Source: Bacteroidaceae bacterium
GTDB lineage: Bacteria; Bacteroidota; Bacteroidia; Bacteroidales; Bacteroidaceae
DNA length: 64,000 nt
Assembly (NCBI GenBank): GCA_017615835.1
Contig: JAFZZI010000001.1
Coordinates: 1-64,000, forward strand
Direction: 5' to 3'
A program made the translations under genes and the position numbers. The notes beneath the pieces were generated by a model. The model was not told the DNA's origin and made no database searches. It worked only from the letters and a program-made list of their open reading frames with translations. Position 1 is the stretch's first letter; each line of letters opens with the position of its first letter. This document shows positions 1-7,045 of this stretch, piece after piece.

Positions 1-60
1 GATACCCATATCTCTTTACATTCAGATATGGGTCTCTTCACATTCAGACCCATATCTTTT
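1..60. repeat. Short interleaved direct and inverted repeats at the window edge
   Basis: Two near-identical 15-base units (tctctttacattcag and tctcttcacattcag) lie about 23 bases apart. They are interleaved with acccatatct and its complement agatatgggt, followed by acccatatct again. The block covers the 3' end of the RhuM-like reading frame. It could be a degenerate repeat, a hairpin, or the edge of a rearrangement; the sequence to the left is not visible. Confidence 0.45.
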
Positions 61-712
61 TAAAATGAGATGTCCCGACGTACGGGAACAGGTGTCCACA
101 AGTTCTTCGATGGCCTTCCGGCATTGAAAAGCCATCCAATCCCGACCTCTTACTGCGAAATTTATTGACATATATAGTGAAAATGGCAGAAGAATGGCTC
201 GGCATGATGATAATATTGTCTATCTGATTCCCTATGCATTCTTCTGCCGGCTGCTTCGTGACCGCGATGGCTTGATCGGATTCGCCAAGGAACGAGCCGT
301 TCTCCATTCTCTTTTTATCCAATACATACCCACGTATAGCGAACTCTCTCAACACGCTCGTTGCCCATTGACGGAATTGGGTCGCACGGATGCTGTTTAC
401 ACGATAACCAACACTGATGACTGCATCAAGGTTGTAAAACTGAAGAGTACGATTGACCTCTCTACTACCTTCTTGACGAACTACCGAGATTTTCTCGGTA
501 GTTGCTTTTTCTTCTAGTTCTCCACTATCATAAATATTTTTCAGATGAAGTCCTATGTTGTCCGTTGAGCAGTCAAATAGCATACCCATAGCTTTCTGGG
601 TACACCAAACTGTTTTATCCTTGTAATAGACCTCAACACCTTGTTCCTTTCCCTCTATCTGGAATATTAGGAACTCAGCAGTGCTATTTCTTATTTCTTT
701 ACGCTTTACCAT
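44..712 (-). CDS. RhuM-family protein with replaced C-terminus (probably decayed)
   Basis: Residues 1 to about 142 match the N-terminal part of the RhuM (virulence protein) family. The segment includes V-Y-Y-K-D-K-T-V-W-x-T-Q, N-I-x-L-H-L-K-N-I and the conserved F-Y-N-L-D-A-V-I-S-V-G-Y-R-V, a Bro/KilA-like DNA-binding fold. From about residue 143 the expected long C-terminal helical region of this roughly 330-residue family is absent and is replaced by about 80 residues I do not recognise. The junction is close to a perfect 12-base inverted repeat (185-196 and 237-248). The gene starts 31 bases downstream of the AlbA_2 remnant on the same strand, so the three fragments look like one old accessory operon. 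RhuM proteins often sit in mobile or defence islands, but no function is established here. The family is recognised with good confidence; that the product works is doubtful. Confidence 0.7.
   Translation of the reverse strand: MVKRKEIRNSTAEFLIFQIEGKEQGVEVYYKDKTVWCTQKAMGMLFDCSTDNIGLHLKNIYDSGELEEKATTEKISVVRQEGSREVNRTLQFYNLDAVISVGYRVNSIRATQFRQWATSVLREFAIRGYVLDKKRMENGSFLGESDQAIAVTKQPAEECIGNQIDNIIIMPSHSSAIFTIYVNKFRSKRSGLDGFSMPEGHRRTCGHLFPYVGTSHFKKIWV
185..248. repeat. Perfect 12-base inverted repeat at the RhuM breakpoint
   Basis: ggcagaagaatg at 185-196 is the exact reverse complement of cattcttctgcc at 237-248, with a 40-base spacer. It lies just after the point where the RhuM-like protein loses family resemblance. 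There is no T-run, so it is not an obvious terminator. It may mark an old inversion or deletion junction. Confidence 0.6.
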
Positions 713-742
713 ACATTAATTACTTTTCAAAATCAAATAGTA

Positions 743-1118
743 TCATACCATCCGTACCTTTTCCAATCGTAGAAACATATAAGTTTTCTCATATACCTTC
801 CAACTTGTGACAAACTTGTAACAACTGGGGACAAAACTGGGGACAAAACTGGGGACATTATTATCGCCAACATTACCGCCAACATTACCGCCAACATTAC
901 CGCCAATATCCTTTCCGACATCTTTTCCGACAACATTACAGCCATTGTCTTTAGCCCCCAGGTATCAGGTAGCCCTTCTTGCGGGAGTTGGGCAGGTCGT
1001 TGGCAAAGGCACAGATGGCCTCCTGGAACTTATCCATATCGCCAGTTGACGTGGTTCGCTCCACACGATAGGTTTCCGTGCTGTGCAGCAGTTCTTGTAT
1101 CTCTTCTCTGGTTATCAT
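743..1118 (-). pseudogene. Remnant of an AlbA_2 (Schlafen-like) ATP-binding protein
   Basis: The first 52 codons from the ATG at 1118 read as a normal AlbA_2 N-terminus (M-I-T-R-E-E-I-x-E-L-L, then T-T-S-T-G-D-M-D-K-F-Q-E-A-I-C-A-F-A-N-D-L-P-N). They then run into a stop at 951-953 just after a run of five Gs. One base out of frame, the reading continues with A-K-D-N-G, as expected for this family, but jumps straight to Gly-Gly-Asn-Val repeats of the kind seen at the C-terminus of such proteins, ending at 743. Full-length members have about 450-500 residues, so most of the protein has been lost by frameshift plus internal deletion. The ATG overlaps the stop of the upstream XRE remnant (ATGA), which fits an operon. 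The N-terminal identification is firm; placing the repeat tail in the same gene is inference. Confidence 0.6.
827..901. repeat. Two adjacent 12-base tandem repeat arrays
   Basis: gccaacattacc occurs three times in perfect tandem (866-901). Next to it, ggggacaaaact occurs twice plus four further bases (827-854). Both have a 12-base period, so they keep the reading frame of a coding sequence. On the minus strand the first reads Gly-Gly-Asn-Val in the frame of the AlbA_2 remnant tail. Copy number could vary by slippage. Confidence 0.8.
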
Positions 1119-1225
1119 ATTTTCTTTTCCTCCATAGATATAAGGTACTGCTTGTATTCTCTTACGAATAATTCTCGAATATCGACTTCTAACAAGTCTG
1201 CGATTTTAAGTATGCCGGCAAGGTC
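1115..1225 (-). pseudogene. C-terminal remnant of an XRE-type helix-turn-helix regulator
   Basis: The last residues read I-L-K-I-A-D-L-L-E-V-D-I-R-E-L-F-V, the typical end of an XRE/Cro HTH domain (final helix and the D-V-x-x-L-F motif), followed by a short tail. The recognition helices expected upstream are missing: the frame runs into unrelated sequence that reaches the 3' end of the xylanase gene. Its stop codon overlaps the ATG of the AlbA_2 remnant. XRE followed by AlbA_2 is a common Bacteroidetes pairing, so this is probably the regulator half of a decayed module. Confidence 0.55.
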
Positions 1226-1308
1226 TGGCTGCGAGGCTGTAAATGAAAACGCACAGAATAAGAAGCTCGATGCTATAAAATGAGGAGGTGTAGTCACACC
1301 TTTCTTTG

Positions 1309-3624
1309 TCACTTTAGCACCGTACGGCCATTCACTATGTAGAAGCCTGGAGAAAGGCTCTCGTAGGTTGTTCCGGCTGGCATCGGTATGCCGTTGATAC
1401 GGTATATGACCTGACTGTCTGAACCGCTTTCTGACAGGATTTCCTTCATTCCCATAGGTACTCCGCCCAGACCTTTTGCTACGCCCGCATAGGTGTGCTT
1501 GCGATAGTAGTCAAGGGTCCAGAGGCCTACCGGAGTGTTGGCACGCCATCCGCTGCTTTCAGGAGAGTCGGTCGGGCACCAGAAGCAGATGCCCCACTGC
1601 TGGCTTGGCGGAATTATGGTGAGATACTGCTTGACTATCCAGGCATAAAGGTCGGCCATCCTCTTGTGCATGGCCTCGGTCATACTGCCGGTGGGGACAT
1701 CTTTGCCGTTTGCATCCACCATACCCATGTCGAATTCACTTATGCGTACCAGTTTGCCCGATGCTGCCATCAGCTTGAAACTGTTGGCTATGGCATTCTT
1801 CTTGCTCGACTGGGTGTTCTCATTCATATAGCATGAAATGTGCATCTGTGAGCCGATGCCGTCAATTTTGGTCACACCGTCTGCTTCCCATTTCTTAATC
1901 CAGTTTATGAGTGACTTCAGCTTCTTGTTGCCATCCCAGTCGCTCTCAAGGTTGTAGTCATTGACAAACAACTTGATGTCCGACGGGCCGTACTTGCGGG
2001 CCAGACGTACTGCCGAGCGGACATATTCGAGGTCACCCATGTAGTCCTGCCAGAAGAAGTCGCCTGAGCCGTTGTCATGCTGAAGCAGGTAGTTGCCCTG
2101 ACCGTCGTCACCGCCGCCGGAGATGGCTTCGTTGACGACATCCCATGCCCTGACGTTGCCGTCGCATGCCTGCATCATGCCTTTGATCCACTTGTCCATG
2201 GCCCAGATGAGGGTGTCACGCTTCACTTCGTCGGACAAAGGAGTGGGGCTGGGGTAGTAGATGTACGATATTTCGTCGGTCACTGTGGGCGTGACAGTAC
2301 TTCCACGATTGACTTTTACTCTGAAGGAACTCATGTCGGTACCTTCGAGATTACCGTTCACCACACATTCACTCCCATTGATTTTCAGGCTTATGTTGTC
2401 GAAGTAGTAGTTGTTGGCCCGAGCGTATTCGTTCAGGTTGAAGGCTATAGACTTGCCGGTCCGGCTCATGTTTCCGCTTACCTTCACCGTTCTCCAGTCG
2501 GTTGAGAAGTCTATTTTGCCAAAAGCGTCAGAAGTTACGAAATTTCCGGGTGAGTTGTGTATCTGTGTTGAGGCCGAGGCAGCATAGTCGGCCCTGACCT
2601 CTGCCGTGAACTCATATCTGTCGCCCTGCGCGAAACTGCGGTTGCTGACAATCCAGAACTGGTTGTCCCACGGATCCAATTCCATCGCCGTGGCTTCCAC
2701 TACTATGCAACGACGCTCTTCGGTCTTTTCTATAGCCATTTTTTTCTCTTCGAATACGATGCGGCGTATCTGAATGTCGCCGACGAAATCGCCGCACTGC
2801 AGCAACAGGAAACTTCCGCCCTGCGACCTGTAGTTGACGACTACATCCTTCCACTGGGTAGTAAACGGTATCTCGGCGTTTGTCCCGACAGACCAGTCAC
2901 CCAGCTTGCTGTGCAGATTACCCGACGCGCTGCCCTTCACGGTCATTGTCATACGGTAAGTCTTGCCCGTCTCGATAGGTATGTTGTCCATAGCGATGAA
3001 CTGCACTTCCCACGAACCTTGCTTCTTGGTGGTGTGTATCTTCAGTCCGTCAGTGTCGGAATAAGTCAGCGTGAAACCGTATTTTGTCTTGTCGGCAGTC
3101 CATCCCACACTCTGTGTCTTGCAGAAATCCTTCTCTGCCGCCAAAACATACACCGGAATGTCTGCCCCTTCGATATCTTCAGCAGGAATGTCCCTGATAA
3201 GAGAGCGAAGCCATTGCCCGGGCTGCTGAGCGTGCCAGGCCAAGGTGTGTCCATAGACATCAAGCCCGGCCGAAGTAACCGACTTGACGAAGTTTTTAAC
3301 CTTGTCGAAGTTCATATTCCCCCTGCCGTCAACGCAACTGGCCATCTTCATAGCATTGCCGGGGACGGTCTCCATGAAATTGTCGTCAATCATGTGCTTG
3401 ACAATGCCGTTCTTCAGATAATCGTCAGCTATAGTCGCACCTCCCAGCCTGAAATTGGGATACTTCACAGTATCGACATACTCCTTAAGCGGACTGTAGT
3501 CCTTCAGATAACCGTAGTTGGTAGGATCTTTGGGATCACCCATCTCATATCTCTCCTGGGAATTGACCGTGATGACTGCAACAGCAGCGGTCATGACAAG
3601 TGCCGTTCTTTTCAGTATTTTCAT
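1309..3624 (-). CDS. GH10 endo-1,4-beta-xylanase with inserted CBMs
   Basis: A secreted endo-xylanase that cuts the beta-1,4-xylose backbone of xylans. The chosen start gives a signal peptide (M-K-I-L-K-R-T-A-L-V ... ending near N-S-Q); a longer frame starts at 3657 but has no signal-like N-terminus. The GH10 barrel is split. Its first strands (G-H-T-L-A-W-H) lie at about residues 25-140, two carbohydrate-binding-like modules (CBM4/9 type) fill about 145-450, and the barrel resumes at about 460. The acid/base is Glu499 in W-D-V-V-N-E-A and the nucleophile Glu630 in I-S-E-F-D. This insertion architecture is known from rumen Prevotella and gut Bacteroides xylanases. The tail (I-N-G-I-P-M ... 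G-F-Y-I-V-N-G-R-T-V) resembles the sorting-type tail seen in other exported proteins here. The gene has its own promoter and no SusC/D neighbours. Confidence 0.93.
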   Translation of the reverse strand: MKILKRTALVMTAAVAVITVNSQERYEMGDPKDPTNYGYLKDYSPLKEYVDTVKYPNFRLGGATIADDYLKNGIVKHMIDDNFMETVPGNAMKMASCVDGRGNMNFDKVKNFVKSVTSAGLDVYGHTLAWHAQQPGQWLRSLIRDIPAEDIEGADIPVYVLAAEKDFCKTQSVGWTADKTKYGFTLTYSDTDGLKIHTTKKQGSWEVQFIAMDNIPIETGKTYRMTMTVKGSASGNLHSKLGDWSVGTNAEIPFTTQWKDVVVNYRSQGGSFLLLQCGDFVGDIQIRRIVFEEKKMAIEKTEERRCIVVEATAMELDPWDNQFWIVSNRSFAQGDRYEFTAEVRADYAASASTQIHNSPGNFVTSDAFGKIDFSTDWRTVKVSGNMSRTGKSIAFNLNEYARANNYYFDNISLKINGSECVVNGNLEGTDMSSFRVKVNRGSTVTPTVTDEISYIYYPSPTPLSDEVKRDTLIWAMDKWIKGMMQACDGNVRAWDVVNEAISGGGDDGQGNYLLQHDNGSGDFFWQDYMGDLEYVRSAVRLARKYGPSDIKLFVNDYNLESDWDGNKKLKSLINWIKKWEADGVTKIDGIGSQMHISCYMNENTQSSKKNAIANSFKLMAASGKLVRISEFDMGMVDANGKDVPTGSMTEAMHKRMADLYAWIVKQYLTIIPPSQQWGICFWCPTDSPESSGWRANTPVGLWTLDYYRKHTYAGVAKGLGGVPMGMKEILSESGSDSQVIYRINGIPMPAGTTYESLSPGFYIVNGRTVLK

Positions 3625-3654
3625 AACAAACGAATAAATTGAATCGCTATTCTG

Positions 3655-3684
3655 CAAAAATAGGGTATTTCAGATATTTACAAA
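3655..3684 (-). promoter_or_regulatory. Bacteroidetes-type promoter for the GH10 gene
   Basis: On the minus strand TATTTTTG (3662-3655) matches the -7 consensus TAnnTTTG, with TTTG (3684-3681) 18 bases upstream as a -33 element. The expected start of transcription is about 25 bases before the GH10 ATG. Confidence 0.5.
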
Positions 3685-3696
3685 AAGTTTGAATGA

Positions 3697-3729
3697 CAAA
3701 AAAGGGATTGCCCCGTCGGGAATCCCTTT
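3697..3729 (-). terminator. Intrinsic terminator after the permease gene
   Basis: aaagggatt (3701-3709) pairs perfectly with aatcccttt (3721-3729). Read on the minus strand the stem is followed by a T-run, so it closes the permease transcript 20 bases after its stop. Confidence 0.75.
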
Positions 3730-3750
3730 GTCGAGTGTGATGCGTAACGG

Positions 3751-4863
3751 TCATATACTGCATTCGTGGCATCTGTCTTCCCCGTTCCTGGACAGCCTGT
3801 TCATGACCAGAGAGTTGACAAGCAGTATTGCCAGCAGTATGGTGCAGCAGATGCTGAACCAGCCCGGTCCGCTCTCGCAGCAGTCGGCTGCGGCCGTCAG
3901 GGCACCCGTGAACCATTCGGCGGGCAGCAGACAGTCAATGCCGAGACCGAAGAGTATTGCACCTGTGACTATCGAGGTGAGATAGACGATGAGACTCTTA
4001 CGTCCAAGAGCCTTGCCGATTACCATGACAGAGGCAGCATTTGCAGCCGGACCGGCCATCAGGAGCACAAGCGCAGCCCCGGGAGTAAGCCCCTTCAGCA
4101 TCAGGGCAACGGCAATCGGAATGCTGCCCGTGGCGCACAGATACATCGGAATGCTGAACAGCAGCACAAAGAGGATGCTCAGTAGTGAATTGCCCTTGAA
4201 CGAGGTGAACCAACTGTCCGGCACCAGGGCAGTGATGAGTCCTGCTATTACAAGACCTATAACCAGCCACTTGCCGATATCTTCCATCATCTCCATGAAA
4301 GCATATCTTATTGCGTTCACAAAGCGGCTCTGATGTTCCTCAGAGTCATGCCCGTGGTGACAGTGACAATGCTCTTCCTCCTGTTCTTCCTCATGATTGT
4401 GGTGGCAGTGACATTCCGTTGCCTCTCCGTTCATCCCTGAAGGAGTGTTGTCATTGTCGCTGACGTTTACCAGCCATCCTCCGAATATTGCCGTCACAAG
4501 TGCCGCAAGCGGACGGATAACCGCGAATGGCAGCCCCATCAGACTATAGGTAGCAATTATGCTGTCAACCCCAGTCTGCGGCGTGGCGATAAGAAACGAA
4601 ACGGTTGCCCCCTTGCCTGCTCCCTGTTTACGGAGTCCCATGGCGGTAGGAATGACTCCGCACGAGCAGAGGGGCAGGGGAATCCCGAACAGGGCGGCCA
4701 GTACGACACTGCGGAAGTTCCTCCCGTCAAGGTACTTTCTGAAAAGACCGGCAGGAATGAACTCATGCATGAAACCGGCCAGCAGAAATCCCAGCAACAG
4801 ATAGGGAGACATCTCGTTGACCAATATCCAAATCTCTTTCAACACGTTCATCAGTGATTCCAT
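3751..4863 (-). CDS. SO_0444-type Cu/Zn efflux permease (ArsP_1/DUF318 family)
   Basis: A polytopic inner-membrane permease of 370 residues with two homologous helical bundles. The first carries L-C-S-C-G-V (Cys66, Cys68) followed by P-T-A-M-G-L-R-K-Q-G-A-G-K-G-A, and the second ends with A-G-P-A-A-N-A-A. Between them, residues about 151-177 form a Cys/His/Glu-rich loop (C-H-C-H-H-N-H ... H-C-H-C-H-H-G-H) that should bind soft metal ions. This matches the permease family named for Cu/Zn efflux. The start at 4863 was preferred to 4923 because family homology begins there and the longer frame runs through the divergent regulatory region. It is divergent from a Fur-family regulator, so metal-responsive expression is likely. 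The exact metal cannot be read from sequence. Confidence 0.85.
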   Translation of the reverse strand: MESLMNVLKEIWILVNEMSPYLLLGFLLAGFMHEFIPAGLFRKYLDGRNFRSVVLAALFGIPLPLCSCGVIPTAMGLRKQGAGKGATVSFLIATPQTGVDSIIATYSLMGLPFAVIRPLAALVTAIFGGWLVNVSDNDNTPSGMNGEATECHCHHNHEEEQEEEHCHCHHGHDSEEHQSRFVNAIRYAFMEMMEDIGKWLVIGLVIAGLITALVPDSWFTSFKGNSLLSILFVLLFSIPMYLCATGSIPIAVALMLKGLTPGAALVLLMAGPAANAASVMVIGKALGRKSLIVYLTSIVTGAILFGLGIDCLLPAEWFTGALTAAADCCESGPGWFSICCTILLAILLVNSLVMNRLSRNGEDRCHECSI

Positions 4864-4915
4864 AACAGATAAATTGCCTTTATTTTCATTTTCCGATGCA
4901 AAATTGGACTCTTTT

Positions 4916-4936
4916 TTTTGCAACTCAGTGGCAAAA
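4916..4936. promoter_or_regulatory. Candidate Fur/Zur-type operator in the divergent region
   Basis: ttttgc (4916-4921) and gcaaaa (4931-4936) form a perfect 6-base dyad with a 9-base spacer, midway between the divergent permease and Fur-family starts. Its size fits a Fur-family dimer site and its position would allow control of both genes. This is inference from position and symmetry only. Confidence 0.4.
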
Positions 4937-4952
4937 TGAGTACTCTTGCAGT

Positions 4953-5360
4953 ATGGAAACAGCCGAGGGTCATCTGCGTGAGCATGGCGTCAAGCCGACA
5001 GCTGTACGCATTCTGGTGTGGAAAGAGATATGGCAGCGCGAGTCAACATTCTCGCTGACAGATGTTGAAGAGTGTATGCCCGACATGGACCGGTCCAGCA
5101 TTTTCAGGGCCCTTCGTCTGTTCGTTGACAACCATCTGCTGCATGAGATTGATGACGGAACCGGTCACCAGAAATATTGCGTATGTCGCTGCTGCGACGA
5201 ACATCACATCAGTCACGTCCATTTCACCTGCCTGAAATGTGGCAAAACCTGTTGCCTGCACGACTACACAATTCCGATTGTAAATCTTCCCGAAGGCTAC
5301 ACTATGTCGGATGCCGAGTATGTCATCAAGGGGCTGTGTCCCAAATGCCGTCAGCCCTGA
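4953..5360 (+). CDS. Fur-family metalloregulator (Zur-like)
   Basis: A 135-residue Fur-family repressor. The winged helix covers about residues 8-75 (K-P-T-A-V-R-I-L-V-W, then D-R-S-S-I-F-R-A-L-R-L-F), followed by a dimer and metal domain. Metal ligands visible are His84, His85, His88, His90, the Cys93-x-x-Cys96 pair and Cys129-x-x-Cys132, the structural zinc site usual in Fur and Zur. The ATG at 4953 was chosen because the preceding in-frame codons overlap the dyad and give no family sequence. The divergent permease with a Cys/His-rich loop suggests that the regulator senses zinc or another thiophilic metal. It converges on the thiamine operon, with the two stops overlapping by about 10 bases. 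Confidence 0.85.
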   Translation: METAEGHLREHGVKPTAVRILVWKEIWQRESTFSLTDVEECMPDMDRSSIFRALRLFVDNHLLHEIDDGTGHQKYCVCRCCDEHHISHVHFTCLKCGKTCCLHDYTIPIVNLPEGYTMSDAEYVIKGLCPKCRQP

Positions 5361-5896
5361 CCATCTTTCCAGGCATCGCCCAGAATCATTCCTCCGCCGA
5401 ACCCGAGGGCCCTTACTTCGCTTAGCCTGTCGAATGTCACGCCGCCCAGAGCCATCACCTTGCTGTCGATGATTCCCCTGTCCTTTGCCATGAGCAGCTC
5501 CTCCCTGCTGAAAGCTGCCTTATAATCCTTCTTTGATATGCTGTCGAATATGGGCGACAGCGAGACATAGTCGTACCTTGCCTTGCATTCGGCAACCTCG
5601 CCGATGGAGTGGCAGCTGCGGCTGACACTTCCGGTCCATCCGGAGGGAGATGACGGATTTCGCGAGTTCAGATGCACTCCGTACAAGCCGTATCTGACAG
5701 CCAGCCCGAAGTGGTCGTGGACAACCAGTCGTCCGTACAGTTCTTGAGGGATTCTGCTGACCAGTTCTTCCATCTGCTCCTCTGACGAACCGGGCTTTCG
5801 CAGATGCACCAGACCGATCTCGCCGCTCTGCAGGAACTGCGCTATGCGCTCCGCTTCGCCGGCGTGGAATCCGGGCAGTGTTATTACTATGGTCAT
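5351..5896 (-). CDS. TenI/ThiE-like thiamine phosphate synthase family protein
   Basis: A 181-residue single-domain TIM-barrel protein of the ThiE/TenI family, last gene of the thiamine operon. Recognisable segments are L-V-H-L-R-K-P (phosphate-side start), H-D-H near residue 60, G-V-H-L-N, D-Y-V-S-L-S-P-I-F-D-S-I-S-K-K and A-L-G-G-V near the end. It is shorter than the other ThiE in this operon, and the pyrimidine-binding positions are less complete. It could act as a TenI-type thiazole tautomerase or as a second synthase. Its ATG overlaps the thiH stop (ATGA), implying translational coupling. Confidence 0.8.
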   Translation of the reverse strand: MTIVITLPGFHAGEAERIAQFLQSGEIGLVHLRKPGSSEEQMEELVSRIPQELYGRLVVHDHFGLAVRYGLYGVHLNSRNPSSPSGWTGSVSRSCHSIGEVAECKARYDYVSLSPIFDSISKKDYKAAFSREELLMAKDRGIIDSKVMALGGVTFDRLSEVRALGFGGGMILGDAWKDGQG

Positions 5897-7032
5897 TGTG
5901 CCGTGTTGAGGTTAGGACGGTCAAAGGCCGCATCCCAGTCCTTCCACACCGGCTCAATGCCGCGTTCGCGGAGTGAACTTGCAATCTCGTCAACAGTGCG
6001 GTCATCGCTGACAGTAAACTGCTCGAGAGCATCGGGATATGTGTAATAGCCGCCGGGATTCACACGGCTGGCGGCCGACATGGTGGTAACGCCGAGCGTA
6101 CACATGTTGTTCCGGATAAACTCGGGCTCGCGTGTAGAGTACGAGATGTCCACATCGTGGTCGAAGATACGCATGGCGAACGTCACCTGTGCCAGTTCCC
6201 TGTCAGAGACCAGACAGTTGGGTTCGAAGCCCTCATTATGGGCAGGACGCATCCTGGGGAAGTTCACCGAGTATTTTGTACGCCAGTATCTCTTCTGAAG
6301 GTAACGCAGGTGAAAGGCCATCATTGTGACATCGGTCTTCCACTCCTTTTCAAGGCCCAGAAGTGCTCCCATTCCTATAGAGTGGAGCCCTGCCTGTCCC
6401 ATGCGGTCGAAGGCGTCAACCCGCCACCCGAAGTCCGACTTCATGCCGCGCGGATGATAGCACTTGTAGTTGGCCGCATTGTAAGTCTCCTGAAAACAGA
6501 TTACCCCGTTCAGCCCGTGACCGGCCAGCATCCGGTAATCTTCGGTCGAGAGTGGCATCACCTCAATCTTAAGGTTCGAGAAATAGGGCTTGGCACGGTC
6601 CAGGGCCTTGGCTATGTAGGCGGGTCCGGCCTTGGCAGGATTCTCGCCCGTCACTATCAGCAGGTTCTCGAACGGTCCCAACTTCTTTATGGCCTTGTAC
6701 TCGTCCTCACACTGGTCTATGGTCAGGATAGTCCTCGCCATCGGGTTCTGTACGTGGAAACCGCAATACACACACGAGTTCGTACAGGAGTTCGTAATGT
6801 ACAGGGGAATGAACATCGACATCGTCTTGCCGAAACGTTCTCTGGTGTATTTGCGCGACAGCCGTGCCATCTGTTCCAGGTACGGTTCGGCTGCCGGCGA
6901 AATCAGGGCCATGAAGTCATCAACGTCACAATGCTCCTTCGCAAGGGCGCGGCGCACGTCTGAATCACTCTTCGAGGCGATTCTGTCGGTAGTCGCATCC
7001 CAGTCAATCTTCTTTATCTCTTCACTGAACAT
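5893..7032 (-). CDS. thiH: 2-iminoacetate synthase ThiH
   Basis: A radical SAM enzyme of 379 residues that cleaves tyrosine to dehydroglycine (2-iminoacetate) and p-cresol for thiazole formation in anaerobes. The cluster-binding C-x-x-x-C-x-x-C reads C-T-N-S-C-V-Y-C-G-F after Y-I-T-N-S. Further landmarks are V-T-G-E-N-P, E-V-M-P-L, Y-H-P-R-G and the C-terminal biotin/thiamin synthesis-associated domain. The length is normal for ThiH. It lies between thiF and tenI, overlapping the latter by four bases. Use of ThiH rather than the oxygen-dependent ThiO fits an anaerobe. Confidence 0.95.
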   Translation of the reverse strand: MFSEEIKKIDWDATTDRIASKSDSDVRRALAKEHCDVDDFMALISPAAEPYLEQMARLSRKYTRERFGKTMSMFIPLYITNSCTNSCVYCGFHVQNPMARTILTIDQCEDEYKAIKKLGPFENLLIVTGENPAKAGPAYIAKALDRAKPYFSNLKIEVMPLSTEDYRMLAGHGLNGVICFQETYNAANYKCYHPRGMKSDFGWRVDAFDRMGQAGLHSIGMGALLGLEKEWKTDVTMMAFHLRYLQKRYWRTKYSVNFPRMRPAHNEGFEPNCLVSDRELAQVTFAMRIFDHDVDISYSTREPEFIRNNMCTLGVTTMSAASRVNPGGYYTYPDALEQFTVSDDRTVDEIASSLRERGIEPVWKDWDAAFDRPNLNTAQ

Positions 7033-7045
7033 GATTGCATTCTTC

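Noticed and set aside
827..901. CRISPR array
   Set aside because: Units are direct tandem 12-mers without spacers and no cas genes are present.
733..945. 70-residue minus-strand frame with Ala-Val-Met-Leu repeats as a real protein
   Set aside because: It is a shadow of the 12-base tandem arrays; the neighbouring frame continues the AlbA_2 remnant and makes better sense.
2911..3642. Long plus-strand open frame opposite the GH10 gene
   Set aside because: Antisense shadow of a GC-rich gene with full GH10 motifs on the other strand; no family resemblance.
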